This document shows positions 27,056-35,627 of a stretch of 64,000 bases of DNA, piece by piece. The notes below the pieces were generated by a model. It was not told the origin of the DNA, did no database searches, and saw nothing but the letters and a program-made list of their open reading frames with translations. Location of the stretch: assembly GCF_000013365.1 (NCBI RefSeq), contig NC_007778.1, positions 1,798,001 through 1,862,000 on the forward strand. Direction: 5' to 3'. This stretch comes from Rhodopseudomonas palustris HaA2 (GTDB taxonomy: Bacteria > Pseudomonadota > Alphaproteobacteria > Rhizobiales > Xanthobacteraceae). How positions within the stretch are numbered: position 1 is the stretch's first letter; each line of letters opens with the position of its first letter. A program made the position numbers and the translations under genes.

Positions 27056-27648
27056 CCGCTCCGACGACGATCCCGCCGCGGTCGGGCACTGCGTTCCGGC
27101 TCGCCGAGGGACAAGTCCTCACGGTGATCGATCCGCAGGGTGAGCAGGTGTCCGATCTCGTCGCGTTCAATGCGCACGACCTCGGCGAGGCCATCTCTTC
27201 CGGCCGAAGTCTCGACTACGCCAGCAAACTGTATCTGACCGCCGGGGATCCGATCTATTCCAACCGCAGCAACGTGATGCTGCGCATCGTCGAGGACACG
27301 GTCGGACGCCACGATTTCCTGCTGACGCCGTGCTCGAAGGAGACCTTCAAGATCATCTACAACGACGAGAATCCGCATCACGGATGTTTCGGCAATCTCG
27401 AAATCGCGTTGGCGCCGTTCGGGATCGGTCCGGATTCGATCCCGGTCGCCTTCAATTGTTTCATGAACGTGGTGATCGCACCAGCGACCGGCGCCTTCAC
27501 CGTCGAGGCGCCGCTCAGCCGCGCCGGTGACTTCGTCAAGTTTCGGGCGGAGATGGACCTGATCATCGGCCTGACGGCTTGCTCGGCGCTGCAGTCCAAC
27601 AACTACGCCTTCAAACCGATCGACTATCGGGTCGATCGGGCAGGGTGA
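27052..27648 (+). CDS. DUF1989 (urea-carboxylase-associated / carboxyguanidine deiminase-like) protein
   Basis: This 198-residue DUF1989 protein has the conserved run LLTPCSKETFKIIY, then HHGCFGNLEIAL, FNCFMNVVI, FVKFRAEMDLIIGLTACSA and a terminal NNYAFKPIDY. Cys and His residues in the first two blocks are likely metal ligands. Characterised DUF1989 pairs (CgdA/CgdB) deiminate carboxyguanidine in guanidine catabolism and sit beside urea/guanidine carboxylase genes. Here only one DUF1989 gene is present and no carboxylase is visible. Instead it is coupled by ATGA to a GntA/DcsA-like hydroxylase, pointing to metabolism of a hydroxyguanidine compound, which is my inference. Confidence 0.82.
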   Translation: MTAPTTIPPRSGTAFRLAEGQVLTVIDPQGEQVSDLVAFNAHDLGEAISSGRSLDYASKLYLTAGDPIYSNRSNVMLRIVEDTVGRHDFLLTPCSKETFKIIYNDENPHHGCFGNLEIALAPFGIGPDSIPVAFNCFMNVVIAPATGAFTVEAPLSRAGDFVKFRAEMDLIIGLTACSALQSNNYAFKPIDYRVDRAG

Positions 27649-27689
27649 TGATTCAGGCGCGCAAGTTGTTGAGCTGTCCCGCTCCGGAT

Positions 27690-27727
27690 CCGGCCCTCCG
27701 GAACCGGCCCTCCGGAACCGGCCCTTT
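27690..27727. repeat. Tandem 14-bp GC-rich repeat
   Basis: The unit ccggccctccggaa occurs twice and is followed by a third partial copy. It sits in the 251-bp gap after the DUF1989 gene; no gene or clear terminator is seen there. Confidence 0.6.
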
Positions 27728-27899
27728 CGTGTCAGTGCGAATCCGAACCGCGGCGGCAGACGAATCGCCTGGTGGAACACGCCACATTTCCACGCCTTCG
27801 ACTAACGGCCGGGGGCTGCCGGGCGCATTGTCGCAGCACCGTCGCACTCCGCTGCTAATCGGGATTCACTGAAGAATTCCAGATTCGCGACGGACCAAG

Positions 27900-28556
27900 A
27901 TGACGCCTGATCTCGACAAATCCCTGGTTGAAACCGCCTACGCCCGCTGGGCGCCGATCTACGACGCGGTATGCGGGCCGGTGATGGTCAAGGGGCGTCG
28001 GGCGGCGGCCGCCGAGGCGCGCGCGCAGGGCGGCAAGATCCTCGAAGTCGGCGTCGGCACCGGGCTGTCGTTCGACGATTACGACGCCTCGACCGAGATT
28101 ACCGGGATCGATCTCAGCACGCCGATGCTGGAAAAGGCCCGCGCCAAGATGGCGACCGGTCGCTATCCGTGGGTCAAGGACGTGCGCCGGATGGACGCGC
28201 ACGCCATGGAGTTCGCCGACGCGACCTTCGACTGCGTCGTGGCGCAGTTCGTGATCACGCTGGTCGAAAACCCCGAACAGGTGCTGTCGGAGTGCCACCG
28301 CGTGGTCAAGCCGGGCGGCCGTATCATCCTGGTCAATCATTTGTATTCGGAAGTTGGCGTCGCCGCCGCGGTCGAGCGCTGGGCGGCGCAGAAGACGCGC
28401 GGATTGGGGCTGCGCCCCGAGTTTCCATTCGCGCGGCTGCAGGCCTGGGCGCAGGCCAACAGCGACGCGATCCTGGTCGAGCGGCGCAAGATCAAGCCGT
28501 TCGGTATCTACACGCTGGTGTGCTTCGAACGAGCCGGCCCCTCGCTGGCGGCGTGA
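27900..28556 (+). CDS. pmtA: Phospholipid N-methyltransferase, PmtA type
   Basis: This 218-residue class I SAM-dependent methyltransferase has YARWAPIYDAVCGPVM, the typical N-terminal amphipathic stretch of rhizobial/Rhodobacter PmtA. Motif I is ILEVGVGTGLSF, followed by TGIDLSTPMLEKAR and DATFDCVVAQFVITLVENP. It methylates phosphatidylethanolamine stepwise towards phosphatidylcholine at the inner membrane. Other small-molecule methyltransferases share this fold, but the N-terminal motif is quite specific. The start follows a gap and has a weak Shine-Dalgarno. The next genes on the same strand also concern lipids or glycans. Confidence 0.8.
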   Translation: MTPDLDKSLVETAYARWAPIYDAVCGPVMVKGRRAAAAEARAQGGKILEVGVGTGLSFDDYDASTEITGIDLSTPMLEKARAKMATGRYPWVKDVRRMDAHAMEFADATFDCVVAQFVITLVENPEQVLSECHRVVKPGGRIILVNHLYSEVGVAAAVERWAAQKTRGLGLRPEFPFARLQAWAQANSDAILVERRKIKPFGIYTLVCFERAGPSLAA

Positions 28557-28610
28557 AGCCACCACATTGTCATTCGCTGCCGCGGGCAGCCTGGCATGGG
28601 ACATAGACCG

Positions 28611-29408
28611 ATGAGCGACGACGGTCCGGAACGGCGTTTCCGTACACTTTTCATTTCAGACGTCCATCTCGGCGCGCGCGGCTCGCAGACGCATCTGCTG
28701 CTGGATTTCCTCCGCGTTCATGATGCCGATACGATCTATCTGGTCGGTGACATCATCGATGGTTGGGCGCTCAAATCGAGCTGGTACTGGCCGCAGTCGC
28801 ACAACGACTTCGCCCAGAAGCTGCTGCGCAAGGCGCGCAAGGGCGCGCGCGTGATCTACATTCCCGGCAATCACGACGAGTTTCTGCGCTCCTATTACGG
28901 CACGCATTTCGGCGGCATCGAAGTTGCGGAAAGCGCGATCCATACCGGCGTCGACGGCCGCCGCTACCTGGTCATCCACGGCGACATGTTCGATCTCGTC
29001 GTGCAGAACGCGCGCTGGCTCGCCCATGTCGGCGACAAGGCCTATGATCTCGCGATCCGGCTGAACCGCATCGTCAATGCGTTACGGCGCTGGTTCGGCG
29101 TGCCGTATTGGTCGCTGTCGCAATGGGCCAAGCACAAGGTCAAGAACGCCGTCAACTACATCGGCGCGTTCGAGCAGACGCTGGCGCAGGAAGCGCGCCG
29201 CCACGGCACCGAGGGTGTGATCTGCGGCCACATCCACACCGCGGCGATCCGCGACGATCACGGCATCCGCTACATGAATTGCGGCGACTGGGTCGAGAGC
29301 TGCACGGCGCTCGCCGAGAACGAGGATGGCCGGTTCGAGATCATCACCTGGACCGATCCGCTCAAGCGCAATCTGCCGGTGCCGACGGTCGCGGCGCGTG
29401 CCGCCTGA
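28611..29408 (+). CDS. COG2908 metallophosphoesterase (LpxH-like fold, function open)
   Basis: This 265-residue calcineurin-like phosphoesterase has all metal motifs: FISDVHLG, LVGDIIDGW, IPGNHDEFL, VIHGDMFD and CGHIHTAA. The family contains LpxH, but alphaproteobacteria normally use LpxI for lipid A, and this longer clade is usually found beside a glycosyltransferase, as here. Its TGA overlaps the ATG of the glycosyltransferase (TGATG), so expression is coupled. A phosphatase acting on a lipid-linked or nucleotide-sugar intermediate made or used by that enzyme is a reasonable guess. The start at 28611 gives MSDDGPERRFRTLFISDVHL. Confidence 0.8.
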   Translation: MSDDGPERRFRTLFISDVHLGARGSQTHLLLDFLRVHDADTIYLVGDIIDGWALKSSWYWPQSHNDFAQKLLRKARKGARVIYIPGNHDEFLRSYYGTHFGGIEVAESAIHTGVDGRRYLVIHGDMFDLVVQNARWLAHVGDKAYDLAIRLNRIVNALRRWFGVPYWSLSQWAKHKVKNAVNYIGAFEQTLAQEARRHGTEGVICGHIHTAAIRDDHGIRYMNCGDWVESCTALAENEDGRFEIITWTDPLKRNLPVPTVAARAA

Positions 29409-30466
29409 TGCGCATCCTGATCGCGACTGACGCCTGGCATCCCCAGGTCAACGGCGTGGTGCGAACGCTGACCATGATGGCCGAGGCGGCGAAGTCGCTC
29501 GGCGCCGAGGTCACGTTCCTGACGCCGGAGACCTTCCCGACGGTGCGGCTGCCGAGCTACCCGGATCTGCGGATCGCCATTCCGAGCCCGGCGAAAGTCG
29601 CGCGGATGATCACCGCCGCGCAGGCCGACTGCATCCATATCGCGACCGAAGGGCCGATCGGCCTGGCGGCGCGGCGCTATTGCCGCAAGCGCGGCCTGCG
29701 CTTCACCACCAGCTTTCACACCCGGTTCCCCGAATACGTCTCGGCGCGGGCGCCGATCCCGGAGTCCTGGGTGTGGTCGCTGCTGCGCTGGTTTCACGGT
29801 GCCAGCCATGCGGTGATGGCGGCAACGCCGGCGCTGGCCGAAGAACTGCGCGGGCGGCGCTTCCGCAATGTGGTGCTGTGGCCGCGCGGCGTCGATGCCG
29901 GGCTGTTCCATCCGCGCGACGGCGCCGATCTCGGGCTGACGCGGCCGGTGTTCCTGTCGGTCGGCCGGGTCGCGGTCGAAAAGAACCTCGAGGCATTTCT
30001 GGCGCTCGATCTGCCCGGCACCAAGGTCGTGGTCGGCGACGGACCGGCGCGGGCGGCGCTGCAGCGCGACTTCCCGCAGGCGGTGTTCCTGGGCGCCAAG
30101 CAGGGCGAGGCGCTGGCGCAGGTCTATGCCGCCGCCGACGTGTTCGTGTTTCCGAGCCAGACCGACACCTACGGGCTGGTGCTGCTCGAGGCGCTGGCGA
30201 GCGGCGTGCCGGTCGCGGCGTTTCCGGTGACCGGCCCGCGCGACGTGATCGGCGATGCCCCGGTCGGCGTGCTCAGCGACGATCTGCGGCAGGCCTGCCT
30301 CGGGGCGCTGAATATCTCGCGCGATGCCTGTCTGGATTTCGCCGCGGACCACACCTGGGCCGCTTCGGCGCGGGCCTTCATCGACAACGTCACCCGGGTC
30401 TGGATGATGGATCCCGGTGCGGCGCTGGCCGAATCCGACGCGAAGGCGCGCCGGCTGGTCGCCTGA
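29408..30466 (+). CDS. Family 4 glycosyltransferase (GT-B fold)
   Basis: This 352-residue GT-B enzyme has the N-terminal IATDAWHPQVNGVVRTLTMM acceptor domain and the C-terminal nucleotide-sugar domain. The latter shows FLSVGRVAVEKNLEAFL, VVGDGPARAAL and the EX7E-like region PSQTDTYGLVLLEALASGVP. It resembles MgtA-like mannosyltransferases and glycosyl-diacylglycerol synthases of alphaproteobacteria. Translational coupling to the phosphoesterase indicates a common glycolipid pathway. The sugar donor and acceptor cannot be told from sequence. Confidence 0.85.
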   Translation: MRILIATDAWHPQVNGVVRTLTMMAEAAKSLGAEVTFLTPETFPTVRLPSYPDLRIAIPSPAKVARMITAAQADCIHIATEGPIGLAARRYCRKRGLRFTTSFHTRFPEYVSARAPIPESWVWSLLRWFHGASHAVMAATPALAEELRGRRFRNVVLWPRGVDAGLFHPRDGADLGLTRPVFLSVGRVAVEKNLEAFLALDLPGTKVVVGDGPARAALQRDFPQAVFLGAKQGEALAQVYAAADVFVFPSQTDTYGLVLLEALASGVPVAAFPVTGPRDVIGDAPVGVLSDDLRQACLGALNISRDACLDFAADHTWAASARAFIDNVTRVWMMDPGAALAESDAKARRLVA

Positions 30467-30536
30467 GCAGGCGAGTCGCCGTGCCTCAAGGCAACGTGCA
30501 TTGCCGGGCCGCGCGGGGCTGCGGTATTGTCGCCCC

Positions 30537-31523
30537 ATGATGGATTCAGTCTCGTTCCCGATCACCGCCGCAGATATCGACGCGGCGGCCGATGTGCTCG
30601 CGCCCTATGCGGTGCGCACGCCGCTGCTGACCTCGCCGGCGCTCGACGCCGCCACCGGGGCGCGCGTCTTTCTGAAGCCGGAGATGCTGCAGCGGACCGG
30701 CTCGTTCAAATTTCGCGGCGCCTTCAACAAGCTGTCGTCGATCCCGCAAGCGGCGCGCGGCGGCGGCGTGGTGGCGTTCTCGTCCGGCAATCACGCCCAG
30801 GGCGTCGCCGCGGCGGCGCAGATCCTCGGCATGCGCGCCACCATCGTGATGCCGGCCGATGCGCCGGCCTCGAAGCGTGAGCGCACCAAGGGCTACGGCG
30901 CCGAGGTGGTGCTGTACGATCGCGACCGCGAGGATCGCGAGGCGATCGCGCGCGGCATCGCCGGCCCCCGCGGCGCGACGCTGGTGCCGCCTTATGACGA
31001 TGCCAAGGTGATCGCGGGGCAGGGCACCGTCGGCCGCGAGATTGCCGCCGATCTCGCCGCGCTCGGCGTCACGCCGGATATCGTCGTCGCGCCGGCCTCC
31101 GGCGGCGGGCTGGTCGCCGGCATTGCCGTCGCGGTGACGACGCGCTTCCCGGAAGCGGCGGTGATGTCGGCGGAGCCGGAGGCGTTCGACGACCATGCCC
31201 GCTCCATCGCCGCCGGCCGCCGTGAGCCGCACAAGGCCGAAGGCCGCACCATCTGCGACGCGCTGATGGCGTCGATCCCAGGCGAACTCACCTTCGCGAT
31301 CAATCAGCAGCTTCTGACGCGCGGCGTCACCGCCTCCGATGCCGAGGTGACCAAGGCGGTGGCCTTGGTGTTTCGCGAGCTGAAGCTGGTGGTCGAGCCC
31401 GGCGGCGCGGTGGCGCTGGCGGCACTGCTGGCAGGCCGCATCGATGCGCGCGGCAAGACCATCGCGATCGTACTGTCGGGCGGCAATGTCGACGCCGATC
31501 TGTTCGCGAAGCTGATCGCTTAG
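30537..31523 (+). CDS. Threonine/serine dehydratase family PLP enzyme
   Basis: This 328-residue fold-type II PLP enzyme has the Schiff-base lysine in GSFKFRGAFNKL (K58), the Asn loop SSGNHAQGVAAAA, and the phosphate-binding tetraglycine-like ASGGGLVAG. It lacks a C-terminal ACT regulatory domain, so it fits a catabolic threonine dehydratase or serine racemase/dehydratase rather than biosynthetic IlvA. Two adjacent ATG codons (30537 and 30540) are possible starts. The gap before it (70 bp) suggests it may or may not share the transcript of the glycosyltransferase. Confidence 0.87.
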   Translation: MMDSVSFPITAADIDAAADVLAPYAVRTPLLTSPALDAATGARVFLKPEMLQRTGSFKFRGAFNKLSSIPQAARGGGVVAFSSGNHAQGVAAAAQILGMRATIVMPADAPASKRERTKGYGAEVVLYDRDREDREAIARGIAGPRGATLVPPYDDAKVIAGQGTVGREIAADLAALGVTPDIVVAPASGGGLVAGIAVAVTTRFPEAAVMSAEPEAFDDHARSIAAGRREPHKAEGRTICDALMASIPGELTFAINQQLLTRGVTASDAEVTKAVALVFRELKLVVEPGGAVALAALLAGRIDARGKTIAIVLSGGNVDADLFAKLIA

Positions 31524-31571
31524 TGCAGTCCTGCTTTTGATGGAATCTGAGCTCGCGATCCGATTGCCGCC

Positions 31572-31690
31572 GTCATCCTGAGGTGCCCGCTGGGCCGCGC
31601 TGTGCGCGGCGCGGCGGGCCTCGAAGGATGGGCCGCAGGCACCTCGGGCCGCATCCTTCGAGGCGCGCTACGCGCGCACCTCAGGATGAC
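31572..31690. repeat. Long palindromic intergenic element
   Basis: The outer arms gtcatcctgaggtgc and its inverse gcacctcaggatgac enclose a second inverted pair (tcgaaggatg / catccttcga) and GC-rich subhairpins. It fills most of the 279-bp gap between two convergent genes. It differs in sequence from the element at 16446 but has the same nested architecture. Such cctcaggatgac-ended elements recur in Bradyrhizobium/Rhodopseudomonas genomes. Confidence 0.75.
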
Positions 31691-31802
31691 GACTCTGCAC
31701 TCGAGCTGGCCGCATTGCTTCAATCAGTCGACGAGGCGCGCGAGTCTCGTTCGCAGCGGGAAACGATTCGAAAGCGTCATCCCACCCCCGGCGAGGCGCG
31801 GC

Positions 31803-33281
31803 TCAGGAGAAGAAGGCGATCTTCTCGGCCTGGCTCATCCGTCGCAGCGGCGCCAGCGCATCGCTGTGGGACTGCACAGGCTGGCCGACAACGCCGCTCG
31901 CAAGCAGAGCAGCGCCGAGCGACGGCGATGCCGCTGCAGCCGCGGGCCCGGCGCTCGCAGCCATCATTGGCGCGGGCGCGACCGCGTGAGTCGTTGCGGG
32001 CGCCGCCATCATCGCTTCTGTCATCTGCCGCGGCGTATCGAGGAGCTCGCCGCGCTCGCCGATCTCGAGGCTCGACAGGTCGATCGACGGGGCTTCGATC
32101 GGGGCGGTGTCGCTCGACGGCGCTTCGGCTGCCGCGGGCAGATCGGCGTCGGGGGCCGCGTGCGGCAGCGCCACCGCGGCAGCGATCGTCTCGAGCTCGG
32201 AGTGTTCGCCGGCTGCCGGGCTGGCGTCCACCGTCTGTTCGGCCTCGGCCTGCGCGGCGGCGATCGCGGCTTCGAGTTCGCCGGGCTCGGGCGGCTGCGG
32301 CGCCGACATCTCCATCGCGACCAGATCCAGCATCGCGTCGACATCGGCGGCCGGTTCATCGGCCGGCTCGGCAGCCTGAGGCTGATCGGTCGAATTAAGG
32401 GCGACGGGGGGCACAGCGACCGGGGACTGATGAAACGAGGCCTGATCGTCCGGAGTCTGATCGACCGCAACCGCCGCCTCGACGTCGTCCGCCGGCGGCT
32501 GGTCCCATGGCTCTACGAATTCGACTCCGTCGGTCTCCGCCGCAGCCACGATCGTCACGCCGGCCTCGGCCTCCGCCTCCGGCGCGGCCGGCTCGGTCGC
32601 GACCAGCTGCGGATGGGTCTCCAACGCCGGCTCGGTCACGACCGCTTCGGTCTGTGGCGGCGCTGCGGCTTCCGCCATGTCGCCGTCGGCGCTGGGGGCC
32701 ACCATCTCGTCCCGGTCGGCGGGCCGAGCATCGTCACGGGCCTCGCGCGCGACCCCTGCGAGGTCGTGCAGGCGGTCGAGCAGGCCGTCGAACGCCGCCG
32801 TCACCGCCGCTGTGTCGATGTCCTCGACCAGCCGGTGGCCGGCGTCGATCGCCGTCACCTGGGTGTCGATCAGATTGCAGATCCGGATATCGGCGCCGCA
32901 TTCGCGCAGCGTCCACGACACCTCGCGGATGATGCGCGCGCCGTCACGCGCCGCTGCCAGCACCGCCTCGTTCTCCAGTCCGGCGATCGCCCGGGCGACG
33001 CCGGCGCGCGCCTCGCCGACGATCGCCCGGATCGCGACGAGTGATTCGCCGAAGGACGGGCCGCCGGCCTGCTTCTGCGCGGCGAGATTCTGCTCGATCC
33101 GCGCCACCGCATCCAGCACCATGCGGGTGTCGGCGTTGCGGTTGCGCTTGGCGTATTCGCTGAGAAACCAGCGTCCCCGCGAGGTTTCCATGAAGGCTTC
33201 GCGGATCGCATCGTAGTCCGCGTCGTTCGGCATCGCCGGGCGTGCGGAGATCGGCGACAGTGCGAATGCTTCTTCGGCCAT
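31803..33281 (-). CDS. Ala/Pro-rich acidic protein with conserved N-terminal helical domain, function unknown
   Basis: This 492-residue protein has two parts. Residues 1-190 form a mostly helical, well-conserved-looking domain with ETSRGRWFLSEYAKRNRNAD and RMVLDAVARIEQNLAAQ. It reads like a dimerising four-helix segment and has some similarity in feel to CheZ-type phosphatases, which I cannot confirm. Residues 190-480 are low complexity, rich in Ala, Pro, Glu and Asp, and presumably disordered. The final PLRRMSQAEKIAFFS is a short basic motif that looks functional. The ATG at 33281 was preferred to an upstream ATG at 33329. The gene diverges from the MFS transporter. Confidence 0.7.
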   Translation of the reverse strand: MAEEAFALSPISARPAMPNDADYDAIREAFMETSRGRWFLSEYAKRNRNADTRMVLDAVARIEQNLAAQKQAGGPSFGESLVAIRAIVGEARAGVARAIAGLENEAVLAAARDGARIIREVSWTLRECGADIRICNLIDTQVTAIDAGHRLVEDIDTAAVTAAFDGLLDRLHDLAGVAREARDDARPADRDEMVAPSADGDMAEAAAPPQTEAVVTEPALETHPQLVATEPAAPEAEAEAGVTIVAAAETDGVEFVEPWDQPPADDVEAAVAVDQTPDDQASFHQSPVAVPPVALNSTDQPQAAEPADEPAADVDAMLDLVAMEMSAPQPPEPGELEAAIAAAQAEAEQTVDASPAAGEHSELETIAAAVALPHAAPDADLPAAAEAPSSDTAPIEAPSIDLSSLEIGERGELLDTPRQMTEAMMAAPATTHAVAPAPMMAASAGPAAAAASPSLGAALLASGVVGQPVQSHSDALAPLRRMSQAEKIAFFS

Positions 33282-33356
33282 CAGGGACTCATTGCGCAAA
33301 TCGCTGCGCGTCACGATAACGATCACCACGAACCGTGCTGAATCGCAATTGAATTG

Positions 33357-34559
33357 ATGTCTCCCGAATCACAAATCCCCACCAGAACAAGGGCTCCGAA
33401 GCGATTCGCGATCGGGCTCGCGGTATTCTATGCGACGGTGTTCGGCGTCGTCGGGACCTATCTGCCCTTCTTCACCGTATGGCTGAAAGCGATCGGGATC
33501 GAGCCCTTCTGGATCGGCGTGATCGTGGCGATGCCGGCGATCACCCGCTTCACGGTGCTGCCGTTCATCACCGCGGAGGCGGAGCGGCGCCACGCGCTGC
33601 GACCGGCACTTGTTATCACAGCCATCGTCACCACGCTCGGCTTTGTCTGCCTCGGGGTGCTACGAGGCCCGCTGGCGATTCTCGCGGTGTTCGTGGTCAC
33701 CGCCTGTGCCTGGACGCCGATGGTGCCGCTGACCGACGGCTACGCGCTGAAGGCGGTGAGGCGGTTCGGCCTGAACTACGGGCCGCTGCGATTGTGGGGC
33801 TCCGCCGCCTTCGTCGTCGGGGCGGTGGTGAGCGGCGTGCTGGCCGACATCATCGCACCCGAGCATCTGATCTGGGTGATCGCGGCCTCCGCCGGACTCG
33901 GCGTGATCGCCGCCTTCGGATTGCAGCCGCTCGACGCCCCGGGCGCGCACCCGGCGCCGCCCGCGCGCCGGGTGGCGTTGCTGCGCAACCCGGCCTTTCT
34001 GGCGATCATCATTGCCGGCGGGCTGATCCAGGGCAGCCATGCGGCGTACTACGCGTTCGGCTCGATCGTCTGGCAGGGGGCGGGCTACAGCGGCATGACG
34101 ATCGCGAGCCTGTGGATCCTCGGCGTGCTCGCCGAGATCGTGGTGTTCGCGCTGTCGCCGCGCATCACGCTGTCGCCGGCGCTGATGATGCTGGGCGGCG
34201 CGCTCGGTGCCGTGCTGCGCTGGCTGATCACCGCGCAGGATCCGCCGCTCGCCGTTCTCCTCCCGGTGCAGTTGCTGCACGGGTTGAGCTTCGGGCTGAC
34301 GCAACTCGGCACCATGGGGCTGCTGGTGCGCCACGCCCCGGGTCATCTCATCGCCCGGGCGCAGGGCTACTACGCGGCCTGTTCAGGTCTGGCGATGAGC
34401 AGCGCCGCGATGCTCTCCGGCCTGCTGTTCGCGCGCTGGGGCCTCGCCGTCTACGATCTGATGGCGGCGGTGGCGCTGATCGGCGCGGTGGTGGTCGTTG
34501 CGATGCGTCGCCGCCTCGACACGCACGATCAGCCCCACAACGAGGGCTCCGGCGGATAG
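33357..34559 (+). CDS. MFS transporter, HcaT-like (MFS_1_like)
   Basis: This 400-residue inner-membrane protein with 12 predicted helices begins FAIGLAVFYATVFGVVGTYLPF. GPLRLWGSAAFVVGAVVSG is the hallmark of the 3-phenylpropionate/nucleoside-proton symporter-like branch. The substrate is not predictable. A TTG three bases upstream could also start it, but the ATG at 33357 is favoured. Its 3' end overlaps that of the convergent dipeptide epimerase by 31 bp. That enzyme handles muropeptide-derived dipeptides, so transport of a related compound is possible but speculative. Confidence 0.83.
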   Translation: MSPESQIPTRTRAPKRFAIGLAVFYATVFGVVGTYLPFFTVWLKAIGIEPFWIGVIVAMPAITRFTVLPFITAEAERRHALRPALVITAIVTTLGFVCLGVLRGPLAILAVFVVTACAWTPMVPLTDGYALKAVRRFGLNYGPLRLWGSAAFVVGAVVSGVLADIIAPEHLIWVIAASAGLGVIAAFGLQPLDAPGAHPAPPARRVALLRNPAFLAIIIAGGLIQGSHAAYYAFGSIVWQGAGYSGMTIASLWILGVLAEIVVFALSPRITLSPALMMLGGALGAVLRWLITAQDPPLAVLLPVQLLHGLSFGLTQLGTMGLLVRHAPGHLIARAQGYYAACSGLAMSSAAMLSGLLFARWGLAVYDLMAAVALIGAVVVVAMRRRLDTHDQPHNEGSGG

Positions 34560-35524
34560 ACGATGCTGCCGTCGTAGCGCAGGCCGTCGTCGCGATCCTT
34601 CGCCAGCAGCAGCGGGCCGTCGAGATCGACGAAGCGGGCGTGCGGCGTCAGCAGCATCGCCGGCGCCATCGACAGCGAGGTCGCGACCATGCAGCCGACC
34701 ATGATGTCGAGGCCGAGCGCGCGCGCCGCCTCCGCCATCGCCATCGCCTCGGTGACGCCGCCGGTCTTGTCGAGCTTGATGTTGACGGCGTCGTAGCGGC
34801 CGCGCAGGGCATCCAGCGAGGCGCGGGCGTGGACGCTCTCGTCGGCGCAGACCGCGATCGGCCGGCGGATTTGCGCCAGCGCCTCGTCGCGCCCGGCCGG
34901 CAGCGGCTGCTCCACCAGCGTCACGCCGGCGCCGGCGCAGGCGGCGAGGTTGCGGGCGAGATTGTCCGGCGTCCAGGCCTCGTTGGCGTCGACGATCAGT
35001 TCGGCTCGCGGCGCGGCGCGGCGGACCGCGGCGATCCGGGCATCGTCGCCGTCGCCGCCGAGCTTGATCTTCAGCAGCGGGCGGGCGGCGGCTTTCGCGG
35101 TCGCCTCCGCCATCGCCTCCGGCGTGCCCAGCGAAATGGTGTAGGCGGTGGTCGCCGGTTGCGGCGCGGCGCTGCCGAGCAGCTCCCAGGCGCGGCGTCC
35201 GCTCAGCCCGGCCTCGAGGTCGAGCAGCGCGCAATCCAGCGCATTGCGCGCCGCGCCCGGCGGCATCGCCGATTGCAGGCCGGCGCGGTCGAGCCCCTGA
35301 CGCAGCGGCGCGCGCATCGCCTCGATCGCGGCGACGGTGGTCTCCGGCGTCTCGCCGTAGCGGGCGTAAGGAACGCATTCGCCGCGGCCGGCTTGTCCGT
35401 TACGCCTGATCTCGGCCGTCACGACCACCGCTTCGGTCTTGGCGCCGCGGCTGATGGTGAAGGCTCCGGCGATCGGCCAATGCTCGATGCGTGCAGTCAA
35501 TTGGGTCGGATTGATGGACGTCAT
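34529..35524 (-). CDS. Dipeptide epimerase (L-Ala-D/L-Glu epimerase-like), enolase superfamily
   Basis: This 331-residue muconate-lactonising-type enolase superfamily enzyme has the catalytic KxK at K152-K154 (LLKIKLGG), metal ligands in IVDANEAW, VEQPLP and CADES, and the second catalytic lysine in VNIKLDKTGGV. This pattern matches L-Ala-D/L-Glu epimerases, which recycle murein peptides, although other dipeptide specificities occur. The ATG at 35524 was preferred over an upstream start at 35566. It diverges from mlaE across about 100 bp. Confidence 0.86.
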   Translation of the reverse strand: MTSINPTQLTARIEHWPIAGAFTISRGAKTEAVVVTAEIRRNGQAGRGECVPYARYGETPETTVAAIEAMRAPLRQGLDRAGLQSAMPPGAARNALDCALLDLEAGLSGRRAWELLGSAAPQPATTAYTISLGTPEAMAEATAKAAARPLLKIKLGGDGDDARIAAVRRAAPRAELIVDANEAWTPDNLARNLAACAGAGVTLVEQPLPAGRDEALAQIRRPIAVCADESVHARASLDALRGRYDAVNIKLDKTGGVTEAMAMAEAARALGLDIMVGCMVATSLSMAPAMLLTPHARFVDLDGPLLLAKDRDDGLRYDGSIVYPPEPSLWG

Positions 35525-35627
35525 TGGGATTTCTGGCAAACTCAAACCGAGGGTTGCCCGGCGCAACTAAGTATGGCTGGTAGTGCACCTTCCTCACAAG
35601 TCGTATTGAACTCCGGATTGGCTCAAA

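Noticed and set aside
26387-28556. A guanitoxin or D-cycloserine biosynthetic cluster
   Set aside because: Only the hydroxylase family is shared. The other required enzymes are missing, and the nearby methyltransferase looks like PmtA.
28611-29408. LpxH of the lipid A pathway
   Set aside because: The fold is shared, but alphaproteobacteria use LpxI, and the coupling to a glycosyltransferase points elsewhere.
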